Part shown: positions 9,546 to 17,220 of the stretch, one piece after another
Numbering within the stretch: position 1 is the stretch's first letter
Layout of the letters: each line of letters starts with the position of its first letter
Origin: Candidatus Bathyarchaeota archaeon
GTDB lineage: Archaea; Thermoproteota; Bathyarchaeia; Bathyarchaeales; Bathycorpusculaceae
Length of the DNA stretch: 64,000 nt
Direction: 5' to 3'
NCBI GenBank assembly: GCA_026014725.1
Contig: JAOZHV010000008.1
Coordinates: 62,001 to 126,000, forward strand
Position numbers and translations under genes: made by a program
The notes under the pieces: generated by a model
Database searches by the model: none
Seen by the model: only the letters and a program-made list of their open reading frames with translations
Told to the model about the DNA's origin: nothing

Positions 9546-9622
9546 TGACTGATAATGTCCATAATATTTATGCTTGTCCTTAAATACTTGCCTACTAACC
9601 ATCAATAAGAGGCAATATAGCA

Positions 9623-10465
9623 GTGAAATTAACGCCCTCCGTGTTAGAAATCAATTTTGATGAAGCACAAAAAAGAATCTGCCGATTCATCAAAGAATAT
9701 GTTGAAAATGCAGATGCCAAAGGAATTGTGCTTGGGCTGTCGGGGGGAGTAGATAGCGCAACCGTTGCGGGTCTTTCAAGTCTTGCTATCGGCGGCGAAA
9801 AAGTCTTAGGGCTTATGCTTCCTGAGAAAGAGAATTTTAACCAAAAAGACATTGACGATGCTAAAGTTATCGCAGACCAATTTCATATAGAAACGCAGGT
9901 CTGTGATATGACAGAAGCTTTAGAGGTGGTCTATAAGGCTATTCCAGTGTTTGACCACTCAGACAGGCTCTGCAAGGGGAACATCAAAGCAAGGACACGG
10001 ATGATTTACCTTTACTATTACGCTAACAAGCAAAACCGCATAGTCTGCGGTAGCTCCGATAAGTCAGAAACAATGATGGGCTACTTCACCAAGTGGGGAG
10101 ATGCCGCAGCGGACATAACCCCAATTATGGACCTGTACAAAACTCAAGTGCGCAAGCTTGCAATCCATTTGGGAATCCCAAAAGAATTGGCGCTAAAACC
10201 ATCCACGCCAGCGCTTTGGCCAAACCAGCTTGCAGAAACAGAACTTGGCATAAAATACGAAACCTTAGACCTAATCCTATACGGGCTTGAACGTTTCATG
10301 AGCGCTCAAGAGATTGCTGAACAGCTTAACATCAAGAAGGCTATCGTCGGCAAAGTAAAAAGTCGATGGCTTGCAAACGAACACAAAAGAAAAATGCCCA
10401 TAGCCCCAAAAATCGGCTACCGAACGGTCGGAAACGATTTTAGGCTTCCAAGACATACCTACTAA
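9623..10465 (+). CDS. nadE: NAD(+) synthase, ammonia-dependent type
   Basis: 280-aa adenylating enzyme of the N-type ATP pyrophosphatase family that converts nicotinic acid adenine dinucleotide to NAD(+). The PP-loop LGLSGGVDSAT (about residues 36-46) and the conserved region CGSSDKSETMMGYFTKWGD (about 144-162) are clear. It has no N-terminal glutaminase domain, so by length it is the NH3-type NadE. The start is GTG 9623 behind AAGAGGC. The gene 14 bases downstream encodes a free-standing nitrilase-fold amidase, the same fold as the glutaminase domain of two-domain NadE enzymes; the pair may form a split glutamine-dependent synthetase. Confidence 0.93.
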   Translation: MKLTPSVLEINFDEAQKRICRFIKEYVENADAKGIVLGLSGGVDSATVAGLSSLAIGGEKVLGLMLPEKENFNQKDIDDAKVIADQFHIETQVCDMTEALEVVYKAIPVFDHSDRLCKGNIKARTRMIYLYYYANKQNRIVCGSSDKSETMMGYFTKWGDAAADITPIMDLYKTQVRKLAIHLGIPKELALKPSTPALWPNQLAETELGIKYETLDLILYGLERFMSAQEIAEQLNIKKAIVGKVKSRWLANEHKRKMPIAPKIGYRTVGNDFRLPRHTY

Positions 10466-10479
10466 AAGCGGGAAAGCCC

Positions 10480-11313
10480 ATGAAAGACAAAATCAAAATT
10501 GCCCTCTGCCAGATAAGCAGCAAACGCGAAAGCAAAAAAGAAAACATATCCAAAATCGAAAACCTAACAAGGAAAGCAAAGCAGCAAGGGGCAGACATAG
10601 CTATCTTTCCAGAACTCTCACTAACAGGGTACGTCGTGCTGGACCAAATCTACGAGTTGGCTGAACCCATCCCTGGACCCTCAACCCAACGAATCCAAGC
10701 CTTAGCAAAGGAAACAGGGATTTGCATAATTTTTGGGATGCCTGAGCTAAGCGAGAAAACAAAAGCAACAGTCTACAACACCGCCGTCATGGTTGGGCCA
10801 AAAGGCTTGATCGGCACATACCGCAAAATGTACCTGCCAACGCACAGCGTCTTTGAAGAGAAGAGATATTTCCGTCCTGGTTATGAGCCCGCCACTTTCC
10901 AAACTGAACTGGGAAACATCGGGCTTACAATCTGTTATGATGTTTTCTTTCCAGAAGTGTTTAGGCTTACACGTCTGAGGGGAGCGCAACTTATCGTTTG
11001 TATATCGGCGTCTCCAGCCATCCGCAGAGGATACTTTGAAATCCTAACAGCGGCAAGAGCTCTAGAAAATACGGCATACCTTGCGTACGTTAATCTGGCG
11101 GGTGTTGAGGATGGCTTGCAATTCTGGGGCGGAAGCAGACTCGTAAGCCCAGCAGGAGACGTTTTAGCGGTGGCAAAATATGACGAAGAAGATTTTGTAG
11201 TTTGTGAAGTGGATTATTCGGATTTGAGAACTGCTGAAACGTTTATTCCTGCTCTTCGAGACCTGCGACCCGAACTTTTTGATAAATTAAAGGAACTTTC
11301 AGAGCAAATCTAG
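10480..11313 (+). CDS. Carbon-nitrogen hydrolase (nitrilase superfamily)
   Basis: 277-aa amidase of the nitrilase superfamily. The Glu-Lys-Cys catalytic triad is visible in its usual contexts: FPELSLTGY (Glu near residue 46), YRKMYLP (Lys near 113) and ICYDVFFPE (Cys near 146). Such enzymes hydrolyse amides, nitriles or N-carbamoyl compounds. It starts 14 bases after nadE, so it is probably in one operon with it. That placement makes glutamine the most attractive substrate (ammonia for NadE), but the sequence also fits ordinary N-carbamoylputrescine amidase or omega-amidase relatives, and the true substrate cannot be read from the sequence. Confidence 0.88.
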   Translation: MKDKIKIALCQISSKRESKKENISKIENLTRKAKQQGADIAIFPELSLTGYVVLDQIYELAEPIPGPSTQRIQALAKETGICIIFGMPELSEKTKATVYNTAVMVGPKGLIGTYRKMYLPTHSVFEEKRYFRPGYEPATFQTELGNIGLTICYDVFFPEVFRLTRLRGAQLIVCISASPAIRRGYFEILTAARALENTAYLAYVNLAGVEDGLQFWGGSRLVSPAGDVLAVAKYDEEDFVVCEVDYSDLRTAETFIPALRDLRPELFDKLKELSEQI

Positions 11314-11348
11314 CAAGTCACATATAAGCCGAACTCTTGGAGCTAGAA

Positions 11349-11462
11349 ATCACAAGCGTATCACAGGGCTGTGATATCAAGTGATTTATGGAGAAAACAG
11401 CGTGATTTGACCGTGATTTGGTTGTGGGGGGTGACGTCACGACGGCTTTTTTGCTGTATCAC
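11349..11462. repeat. Helically phased GTGAT/ATCAC array, left
   Basis: Part of a 500-base gene-free region. The pentamer ATCAC or its complement GTGAT begins at 11349, 11360, 11371, 11381, 11402, 11413 and 11458. Steps of 11, 11, 10, 21 and 11 bases keep six copies on one helical face. Two copies form the perfect dyad TATCACA-GGGC-TGTGATA (11359-11376), and the palindrome GTGACGTCAC lies at 11431-11440. A cooperative DNA-binding protein covering this array is the simplest reading; the neighbouring genes encode candidate binders. The rest of the region (11470-11815) is AT-rich with no visible gene. Confidence 0.65.
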
Positions 11463-11815
11463 ACGTGAGTTAGAGCGTAGGGCAGTTTTTACGTTTATTA
11501 TGAATTGACCAGAAAAACTGTGTTTTATTTTAGATGTTGATGTTAAAAAGGGAAAGAGCAAGTGTTTGAGGCTTTTGCAAAACTGCAATTTTTATGTAAA
11601 GTTGAGGCATACACAGATAAAAAATAATCGAGCAAATAGACGTTTATATGTTAAAAATACATAATTCAGCTTAAATACAGCAAAAAGGCGCATAAAAAAC
11701 TCATTTAACAAAATAAGGAACGTTTTAGCTGTTTTTTAGTGCCACTAATACGCCTTTACACCCTCAGAAACGTTAAAAACGGGAGGCAGTATACAAAACT
11801 GTATCCATTTCAACT

Positions 11816-12313
11816 ATGGAGGAAAACGACGATTTGAAACTAAAAGACAGTGTAACTGCATGGCTAAACGGGGCATTAAACGACCCTATTGTTCAAACAC
11901 TGGCTAAAAACAGCAATTTAACAAAAATACAGCTTGAAACATACCTTATTGACGTTTTAGCTGAAAATTTATCAGGTAAACAACTTAAATATGATGAAAA
12001 AGCCAGCTTAAGGCTGACAAAGGCTAAAATAAGTCGCGGTTCGTTTAATAGGACTTTAAAACAGTCTAAAGAAAACGTCATCAAGTCAATCTACACGGTG
12101 CTGCTTTTAGGGTATTTGGGAGTGTTTGATAGTACAACTCTCGACCCGTATCTCGAAATAGCCAACAAACTGCATGAATATGTGGAAGCCCACCAAGATA
12201 TACCTAACAAGGAAGAAGAACTAAAAGACCATGTAAAAGTCATAGAAATCATCCGAGAGGAGCTCGAAACAAGCCTAAAACGGCTTTCTAGTCCATCAAA
12301 AGAGCCTTTGTGA
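11816..12313 (+). CDS. Uncharacterised 165-aa protein between repeat arrays
   Basis: I do not recognise this family. The protein is predicted to be mostly helical and soluble, with charged N- and C-termini. A stretch at about residues 62-95 (ending KSIYTVLLLGYLGVF) could be a helix-turn-helix followed by a hydrophobic helix, but this is weak. It is flanked on both sides by clusters of GTGAT/ATCAC pentamers, and its stop codon region already contains the next ones. That makes a role as the array-binding protein, or autoregulation by it, plausible. No good Shine-Dalgarno sequence lies close to the ATG; a GGGAGG is about 30 bases upstream. Confidence 0.6.
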   Translation: MEENDDLKLKDSVTAWLNGALNDPIVQTLAKNSNLTKIQLETYLIDVLAENLSGKQLKYDEKASLRLTKAKISRGSFNRTLKQSKENVIKSIYTVLLLGYLGVFDSTTLDPYLEIANKLHEYVEAHQDIPNKEEELKDHVKVIEIIREELETSLKRLSSPSKEPL

Positions 12314-12314
12314 C

Positions 12315-12587
12315 ATCACAAATCACAGAAAAAATGTGTTTCTTGCATGGAAACATGAAGGAAAAGCGAGGCCTGTTTAATCATCAATTTACGCCGTATT
12401 TATTAAAATAAGGCTAAATAGAAGAGATTTTTAGAGGGGGTTAGTCCCTAAAAGGCACACAAGAAGAGCGTGATGTGTGATATCATGGAAGCATGGGAGA
12501 ACAGCACCGTAAACCTTAAAAAGTCCATGGGATAACTGTGATGTGTGATGCAACCGCTTGTATCACGCCTAAATCACGGTAAATCAC
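12315..12587. repeat. GTGAT/ATCAC array, right
   Basis: Intergenic region between the 165-aa gene and the coiled-coil/winged-helix gene. Pentamers begin at 12315, 12322, 12470, 12477, 12538, 12545, 12562, 12573 and 12583. The 12-base unit GTGATGTGTGAT occurs twice exactly (12470-12481 and 12538-12549), and the last three ATCAC copies are 11 and 10 bases apart, again on one helical face. The last copy is about 15 bases before the next start codon, so occupancy should affect that gene. Together with the left array there are 16 copies in about 1.2 kb. Confidence 0.62.
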
Positions 12588-12602
12588 AGGAGAGAGAAAA
12601 GC

Positions 12603-13355
12603 ATGGTTGACTTAGCACCAGTAGTCTTAGGCATTCTATTGGCAACAACAGCGGTAGCGTCAATTGAGTATTATCGGCAGGTGCGCAAGGCACAAAAGGA
12701 ATATGAGAAAGCCAGAAACTTTGTGGAGGACCTTGTGTTAAGTTTCAACAGGGAACTTAAACGGGAAGCAGACAAGGTAGAGTTAATTTCGTTTAAGGTT
12801 GAAGGAAGTCTCTCTAAGGCTGACGCGAGCTTAGACAAGATAGACACTATAGAGAAAAGAGTAATGCCTCTTGAAGAAAAAATAGGAACTATAAACCAAA
12901 CAATATCAGAAACGTTCTCTCAGAACAGCAACAGCGTCCTATCGGGACTAACGGGGTTGGAAGCTAAAATAAAAGACATCGAAACCGCTCAAGAGGACTT
13001 GAGGATAAAAATATCAGGGATAGAAGAGCAGATCCAAAAAGGCACATTGACACCCCAAGAAATCACCAGTGCCCCTGTTATACCTATCAAGCGTGACAAA
13101 GCAATGGCCGCCCTCACTGACACAGAAATTGCAGTGCTGGAAATGTTGTCAAAGGAGGGCGCGAAAACGGCGCCTGAAATTAAGGAGAGGGTTCAGCTTA
13201 GCCGAGAGCACACAGCACGGTTGATGAAGAAACTCTATGAGGAAGGCTATCTGGAGCGGGAATCGGGTAAAATTCCGTTCAGGTATAGCATCAAAAAAGA
13301 AATGGAAAACTTGATGCAGAAGACCGAGCCCCAATCACCGTCTTCTACAGGATAA
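12603..13355 (+). CDS. Membrane-anchored coiled-coil protein with winged helix
   Basis: 250-aa protein with three parts. An N-terminal hydrophobic segment (VVLGILLATTAVASIEYY, about residues 7-24) can anchor it in the membrane. A long coiled coil rich in Glu, Lys and Ile spans about 30-145. The C-terminus (about 165-235) is a MarR/TrmB-like winged helix, with APEIKERVQLSREHTARLMK as the helix-turn-helix and YLERESGKIPFRY as the wing. A membrane-tethered DNA-binding protein next to phased repeats and the replication origin could hold DNA at the envelope or act as a one-component regulator. It starts behind GGAGAGAG and overlaps the convergent herA by 11 bases. Confidence 0.72.
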   Translation: MVDLAPVVLGILLATTAVASIEYYRQVRKAQKEYEKARNFVEDLVLSFNRELKREADKVELISFKVEGSLSKADASLDKIDTIEKRVMPLEEKIGTINQTISETFSQNSNSVLSGLTGLEAKIKDIETAQEDLRIKISGIEEQIQKGTLTPQEITSAPVIPIKRDKAMAALTDTEIAVLEMLSKEGAKTAPEIKERVQLSREHTARLMKKLYEEGYLERESGKIPFRYSIKKEMENLMQKTEPQSPSSTG

Positions 13356-14904
13356 CTTTTTCTTGACCGTTTAACCGTTTAAGTTGCTGGTCTATCTCTG
13401 AGAGTTTTTGTGAATCTGACAGACCATAGTCAACTGGCGGGTGCTTCGCTAGATATTCTGGGTAATGTGAAACTTTTATGGGGACAGCGAATTTTATTTT
13501 TGGCTCAGAAATAAGCAAGGCTTCGCCGACGTCAAGCATCTTGATTTCGGTTTCACTGTACTCCATGTAAGGCGTGTTCTCAGTGAGGTATATGCGGTCT
13601 TTCTTTAGTTCCGTCTTCATTATTACTTTGGTCCAAAGCTCTGCGAACACATCAAAGTTGATCCGTGAGGGTCGTGGTGTCACCGCGTTGAGGCCGACCC
13701 TGTATTTGCGGTAGGTTAACGCTATGTCAGAGAAGATTGTTCGCGGCTTGTTTGGGTCCAAAAACTCGTGTGCTTCCTCAAGCGTTATCAACAGAGTGGG
13801 GAGTTTGCGCCATTCTTCAAAGTTGTTCTCCCAAGTGCGCTTGTAATATTCAGCGATTGTGGATGCGGACAAGCAAACCATGCGGTTTTGGTCTTCGGAA
13901 CGCAATCCAGAGATATCGACTAGGCAGGTTATGCCTTTGCAGATGTTTTGTAGGGCGCTGTCCACGAATGTGTAGTCTGATGAAGGAAACAGCTCGCCGG
14001 ATAAGGAAGAGAGTTTTTGCATTAACGCTTCAACAACGACCTTCTGCGCTCTAATCCCTACGTTGCCTTCAGTGCGGTAGAGTTCTCGGGCACTTTCAAT
14101 CCAGTCAGCTCCGAAGTGCCGGTACAATGCCCAAGCTAGCCGTTTTTGTGGCGGCTGAATGTCTGGAAAGAGAGTGTCAAGTTTGCTGGGGGTTATGGTT
14201 TTTAATCCTACAGCCATTTTGCCTTGTTGGGATGAATAATATTGGACTTTAGTGTGGAATAAGGGGTGGTCTTTTAGCCCCTTCTGTGATTTTATTTCTT
14301 TGCCTTCTAAGAGTTGCCCAGCAAAATCATAAATAAGTGCCGCTGTTTTGGGACTGTTGTCGATTAATTGTGCATTTAGGATTAGTTCTGTGTTTGTTTT
14401 TCCTGAGCCCGTCATGCCAAACATGCCCATCATTCGAGGTATCGCATCAATGTTTATGCCAACAGAACTTAGCAACTGGTTTTCTGAGCGTAATCGACCA
14501 AGTTCAAGCTCGCCAGATAGTCTAAGAACTGCGCAGTCTTCGTCGGTTGCAGCGTACACTTTGTCACGGTAGTTTGGGTTGAAAGTTGGGGAACGAAGAG
14601 TTTCCGCTCTCTTTTCCAAGAACAGGACAGCCTCTACGCTTCTATAGGCGGAGTATGGTCCAAAGGCTTCTTTTCCTTCTGCCTCTCGCAGTTGCTCTAT
14701 AGTCTCAAGAGTGGAACTGCTCTCGGAGTTGACGACACGCGCATAGAATTTTCGTTCTCCAGCAGAATCAATGCGAACAATTTGTCCAAACGATAAAGCA
14801 ACATCTTTGTTTACTAGGAAAGAGACAGAATCTCCTTTTGTTCCACAAACAAAGCCTATTGAGTCAATATTGGTTGCCATCCCACCATTCCCTCTCAAAC
14901 GCAT
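13345..14904 (-). CDS. herA: HerA-type DNA translocase/helicase ATPase
   Basis: 519-aa FtsK/HerA-superfamily ATPase. An N-terminal beta-barrel-like HAS domain (about residues 10-110) is followed by the Walker A motif GMTGSGKT (about 162-169). The Walker B region LLITLEEAHEF is near 375, and a C-terminal part follows (RVGLNAVTPRPSRIN). HerA hexamers pump DNA into the NurA nuclease during end resection, and related HerA proteins also power antiviral systems. It starts at ATG 14904, six bases after GGAG, and overlaps nurA by 41 bases, so the two are one operon. No mre11 or rad50 is adjacent, unlike the usual archaeal repair operon. Confidence 0.88.
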   Translation of the reverse strand: MRLRGNGGMATNIDSIGFVCGTKGDSVSFLVNKDVALSFGQIVRIDSAGERKFYARVVNSESSSTLETIEQLREAEGKEAFGPYSAYRSVEAVLFLEKRAETLRSPTFNPNYRDKVYAATDEDCAVLRLSGELELGRLRSENQLLSSVGINIDAIPRMMGMFGMTGSGKTNTELILNAQLIDNSPKTAALIYDFAGQLLEGKEIKSQKGLKDHPLFHTKVQYYSSQQGKMAVGLKTITPSKLDTLFPDIQPPQKRLAWALYRHFGADWIESARELYRTEGNVGIRAQKVVVEALMQKLSSLSGELFPSSDYTFVDSALQNICKGITCLVDISGLRSEDQNRMVCLSASTIAEYYKRTWENNFEEWRKLPTLLITLEEAHEFLDPNKPRTIFSDIALTYRKYRVGLNAVTPRPSRINFDVFAELWTKVIMKTELKKDRIYLTENTPYMEYSETEIKMLDVGEALLISEPKIKFAVPIKVSHYPEYLAKHPPVDYGLSDSQKLSEIDQQLKRLNGQEKVIL

Positions 14905-15916
14905 GTTTTACTCCATGAATTTCATCTGCAAAACTGCAGGAACGCTCTTCTCGCCGTAGAAGCTCAAGCAAGCCTGCCTCATTTAGTTTCTCTTCAACGT
15001 GATCGTGATACGATAGCAACATAGAATCTGAAGGCGCTGAGAACTCATGCGCCAAATAAAGGCTAATAGGGTAACCTAAACATCGGGGGTCCTCAGAAAC
15101 GCTAGTTAAGGGGGAGAGAATTTCTTCTATGTTGTGCTGTGTTAGGTAATCCATTATATCGCAGCGAAAAACATAGGGACTTTCTGCACACAACTTAACA
15201 ATTCCAATATCCCCATATAGACTTTTGTCCTTATCGGCTTTTTTTACTGGGTGATAGAACCAAATGTCTTGTGTTGTCAATCCTTGAGCGAGTGCCATAA
15301 AATCTCTGCCCCGTTCATCCCGCAAGGTTGGGGAATTTTTACTTATGGCAAGAAGCCGAATATTTTCTTTTTTACATTTCTCATAGAGAGAAACTCTAAA
15401 GCGTCTCTCGCCGCCGAAGTAGCCTGCGCCATCAAGCAACAGGTAGACACTACGACCATACTGATGGTCGTAGTAAATGCCATTGTTGGGTTGGTCGTAG
15501 TAAAGGTCTTGCTTGGTTTGGAGAATGTTTAGTGCCATTTGGCTTTCTAGTTCAATTCGTGAGTCCTTGAGGTAGTTACTACGACCATAGACGTCTCCGA
15601 CTGCCGTGCATATCCTTTCTTGAAAGCCCCAATCAACCGCACGGTTTCTTACTATAGTGTAAGATGCCCGCATTAAGTAGATGCCCCAGTTGTTGGCTCG
15701 TTTAAGAGTTCTTGTGGAGCAGTCAATTGCTATGAAGCTTCCAGGGTGCGTTTTAATTTTTTTGAGGGGCTTAATCAAGGAAGCATCAGGTCGTAAAGCT
15801 GTCAGAACTTCTGGTTTTGTTTGGTTATCTATAGCAACTCTGCCATTGTCACAATAGCATTTTAGTTTATGTTGCATTTCGGCGAAGTCTAGTTCAAGAC
15901 TCTTGTTCAACACCAT
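14864..15916 (-). CDS. nurA: NurA-domain nuclease
   Basis: 350-aa protein that matches NurA, the 5'-3' nuclease partner of HerA. Visible motifs are IAIDCSTRT (about residues 63-71, first metal-binding Asp), VYLLLDGAGYFGG (about 152-164, second Asp) and LLAISKNSP (about 183-191). It overlaps herA by 41 bases. The segment just before the second motif reads YYDQPNN then YYDHQYGRS and is encoded by three copies of the TACTACGACCAT repeat; a fourth copy encodes YGRSNY further upstream. The reading frame stays open through all of them, so the repeats seem to have been absorbed into the protein. Confidence 0.82.
   Translation of the reverse strand: MVLNKSLELDFAEMQHKLKCYCDNGRVAIDNQTKPEVLTALRPDASLIKPLKKIKTHPGSFIAIDCSTRTLKRANNWGIYLMRASYTIVRNRAVDWGFQERICTAVGDVYGRSNYLKDSRIELESQMALNILQTKQDLYYDQPNNGIYYDHQYGRSVYLLLDGAGYFGGERRFRVSLYEKCKKENIRLLAISKNSPTLRDERGRDFMALAQGLTTQDIWFYHPVKKADKDKSLYGDIGIVKLCAESPYVFRCDIMDYLTQHNIEEILSPLTSVSEDPRCLGYPISLYLAHEFSAPSDSMLLSYHDHVEEKLNEAGLLELLRREERSCSFADEIHGVKHAFEREWWDGNQY
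15449..15588. repeat. TACTACGACCAT repeats inside nurA
   Basis: Four copies of the dispersed motif lie within the nurA coding sequence. ACTACGACCAT at 15449-15459 and ATGGTCGTAGT at 15464-15474 form a perfect 11-base inverted repeat around a 4-base spacer. Another inverse copy, TGGTCGTAGTAAA, is at 15492-15504, and GTTACTACGACCAT is at 15575-15588. All are read in frame by nurA. The same motif recurs in non-coding DNA at 20.15-20.20 kb and 21.35-21.47 kb, and singly in the DP1 and pyrE genes. Confidence 0.75.
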
Positions 15917-15980
15917 TACCTTTGCATTAAGGAAGTAATTCTTAGTTTGCAGGCGTGGTTTTATGTTTTGTGTTAAAAAT

Positions 15981-16454
15981 CTACTTTATGCGTTGTTTTA
16001 TGGTTGCTTGGGGAATGTTGGTGGCAGTCTTGTATTTGAGGTTGTTTGGTCCACCAGTCCTCAAGAGCATGCCTTTACTTGCCATCCGTGACAGGTATGT
16101 AGAGATAGTGCTCAAGCTAACTGGTTCCTTAAGCTCCTGCTCATAGACTGATTGAATATCCTTTGAAGAAAACCAGATTAAGGGAAAATTTTTCTGAATT
16201 ACAGCTTGAACCTTCTCAAAACGTGAAAGAACTCTATTTGGTAAAGCAGACCCTGCGCTTACAGTTGGGCTTTCACTTGGTGCACCGCCTAGCAATTCTA
16301 CAAGGTCTAAGAGGCGTAGAGCTTTATCACGGGTTACTTGACCCTCAAAAGCAATAGTATATCGATTACCATCGCTGTCGAATAGCTCCACGCGCATTTT
16401 ACGAGCGGGCACTTGATTGTACACCTTAAGGTTGTTCACAGTTTTACACTTCAC
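15981..16454 (-). CDS. Probable DNA-binding regulator beside the origin
   Basis: 157-aa protein. The N-terminal part (about residues 20-50, RVELFDSDGNRYTIAFEGQV) looks like a small beta domain; the C-terminal half (about 85-150) resembles a winged helix, with PVSLSTISTYLSRMASKGMLLRT written here as two adjoining pieces: PVSLSTISTYLSRM then ASKGMLLRT. The longest frame begins at GTG 16454; ATG 16397 is an alternative that lacks a Shine-Dalgarno sequence. It lies between nurA and the origin, on the strand pointing away from the origin. Function is unknown; the position suggests regulation of nurA-herA or a role near the origin. Confidence 0.6.
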   Translation of the reverse strand: MKCKTVNNLKVYNQVPARKMRVELFDSDGNRYTIAFEGQVTRDKALRLLDLVELLGGAPSESPTVSAGSALPNRVLSRFEKVQAVIQKNFPLIWFSSKDIQSVYEQELKEPVSLSTISTYLSRMASKGMLLRTGGPNNLKYKTATNIPQATIKQRIK

Positions 16455-16606
16455 AACTTATAGCTGTTATGGTGAACCAAGTATTTGTGAAAAACAATTT
16501 TTAGGCTTATTTTCTCCAAATTTCCTGTATTTGGAAAGATTTTGCTATTACCACTTTCACAGTAATAGGAAACAGGTGAAAGAATTTAGTTATTGCTTGA
16601 TTTGGT

Positions 16607-16632
16607 TTTTCCAGTAGAAGTGTAGGGGTGGC
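16607..16632 (+). other. ORB-like box 1
   Basis: TTTTCCAGTAGAAG followed by TGTAGGGGTGGC. The TTCCAGT-GAA core and the GGGG tail match the archaeal origin recognition box pattern bound by Orc1/Cdc6. It has the same orientation as box 3. Confidence 0.72.
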
Positions 16633-16864
16633 TTATTCACTTGTAAAAGACAGAAAAAGGGTAATTTCTGGGAAAAAAAGCTTGTAAAAGCGACATCATT
16701 AATGCTATTTCACATGTATTCACAATTTTGTGAACGAAATCAACAGAGAAAACTGTTAGGAAATATCAGAAAAATTCTTGAACTACACCTTTGCAAATAT
16801 CTTGTTGAAAAAGCAATTTATTGTTACTAAAGACATATTTATACATGGAAAAATTTGTGTTAGG

Positions 16865-16889
16865 GGCACCCCTATGTTTCCTCTCGAAG
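16865..16889 (-). other. ORB-like box 2 (inverted)
   Basis: Read on the minus strand it is CTTCGAGAGGAAAC followed by ATAGGGGTGCC. It is weaker in the CCAGT core than boxes 1 and 3 but keeps GGAAAC and the GGGGTG tail. It lies at the left edge of the AT-rich stretch with its G string pointing away from it. Confidence 0.55.
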
Positions 16890-17048
16890 TTTTAGGTGGA
16901 AAAACGTTTGTTAGAGGTTAAAAAAATTTGTCCAGAAAATTAGTCTAAATTCTTGGATAGTAATTATTAATATGGTATTTTGCTTTTTACCTATCAGAGT
17001 ATATCTATATATTATTTCCTTTAATGTTTTATTCTAATTTTTCCAAAT

Positions 17049-17074
17049 TTTTCCAGTAGAAACTTTGGGGTGCG
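17049..17074 (+). other. ORB-like box 3
   Basis: TTTTCCAGTAGAAACT followed by TTGGGGTGCG, the best match to the ORB pattern in the region. It lies at the right edge of the AT-rich stretch, inverted with respect to box 2 and about 150 bases before the orc1/cdc6 start. Confidence 0.75.
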
Positions 17075-17220
17075 TCTTCATTGATAGACATGACTTGTTA
17101 CCTACTGTTTTTCTCTATTTTTAGAATAGTTGTGTGGTAAAACCAGTTTTTTGTACTATATCCTTTATCTGTTCCACACGAAATAACGGTTGTGCCACTG
17201 AAAAAAGAGGAGATAGCTTG

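Larger units (their letters stand above)
16455..17133. other. Probable replication origin (oriC) with ORB-like boxes
   Basis: Non-coding, strongly AT-rich region directly upstream of orc1/cdc6. It contains three sequences that match the archaeal origin recognition box form (TTCCAGTnGAAA followed by a G string): 16607-16632 (+), 16865-16889 (-) and 17049-17074 (+). The second and third are inverted around about 160 bases of very AT-rich DNA (16890-17048) that could serve as the unwinding element, with the G strings facing outwards. Adjacent initiator, DP1 and HerA-NurA genes fit an origin neighbourhood. Confidence 0.8.

Noticed and set aside
12485-12532. 15-codon frame (MEAWENSTVNLKKSMG) inside the right repeat array
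   Set aside because: Too short, lacks a ribosome-binding site and lies within the repeat region; most likely chance.
17134-17220. N-terminal extension of orc1/cdc6 from GTG 17134
   Set aside because: The extra 29 residues are unlike the family and overlap the region just after ORB box 3; ATG 17221 has a better ribosome-binding site.
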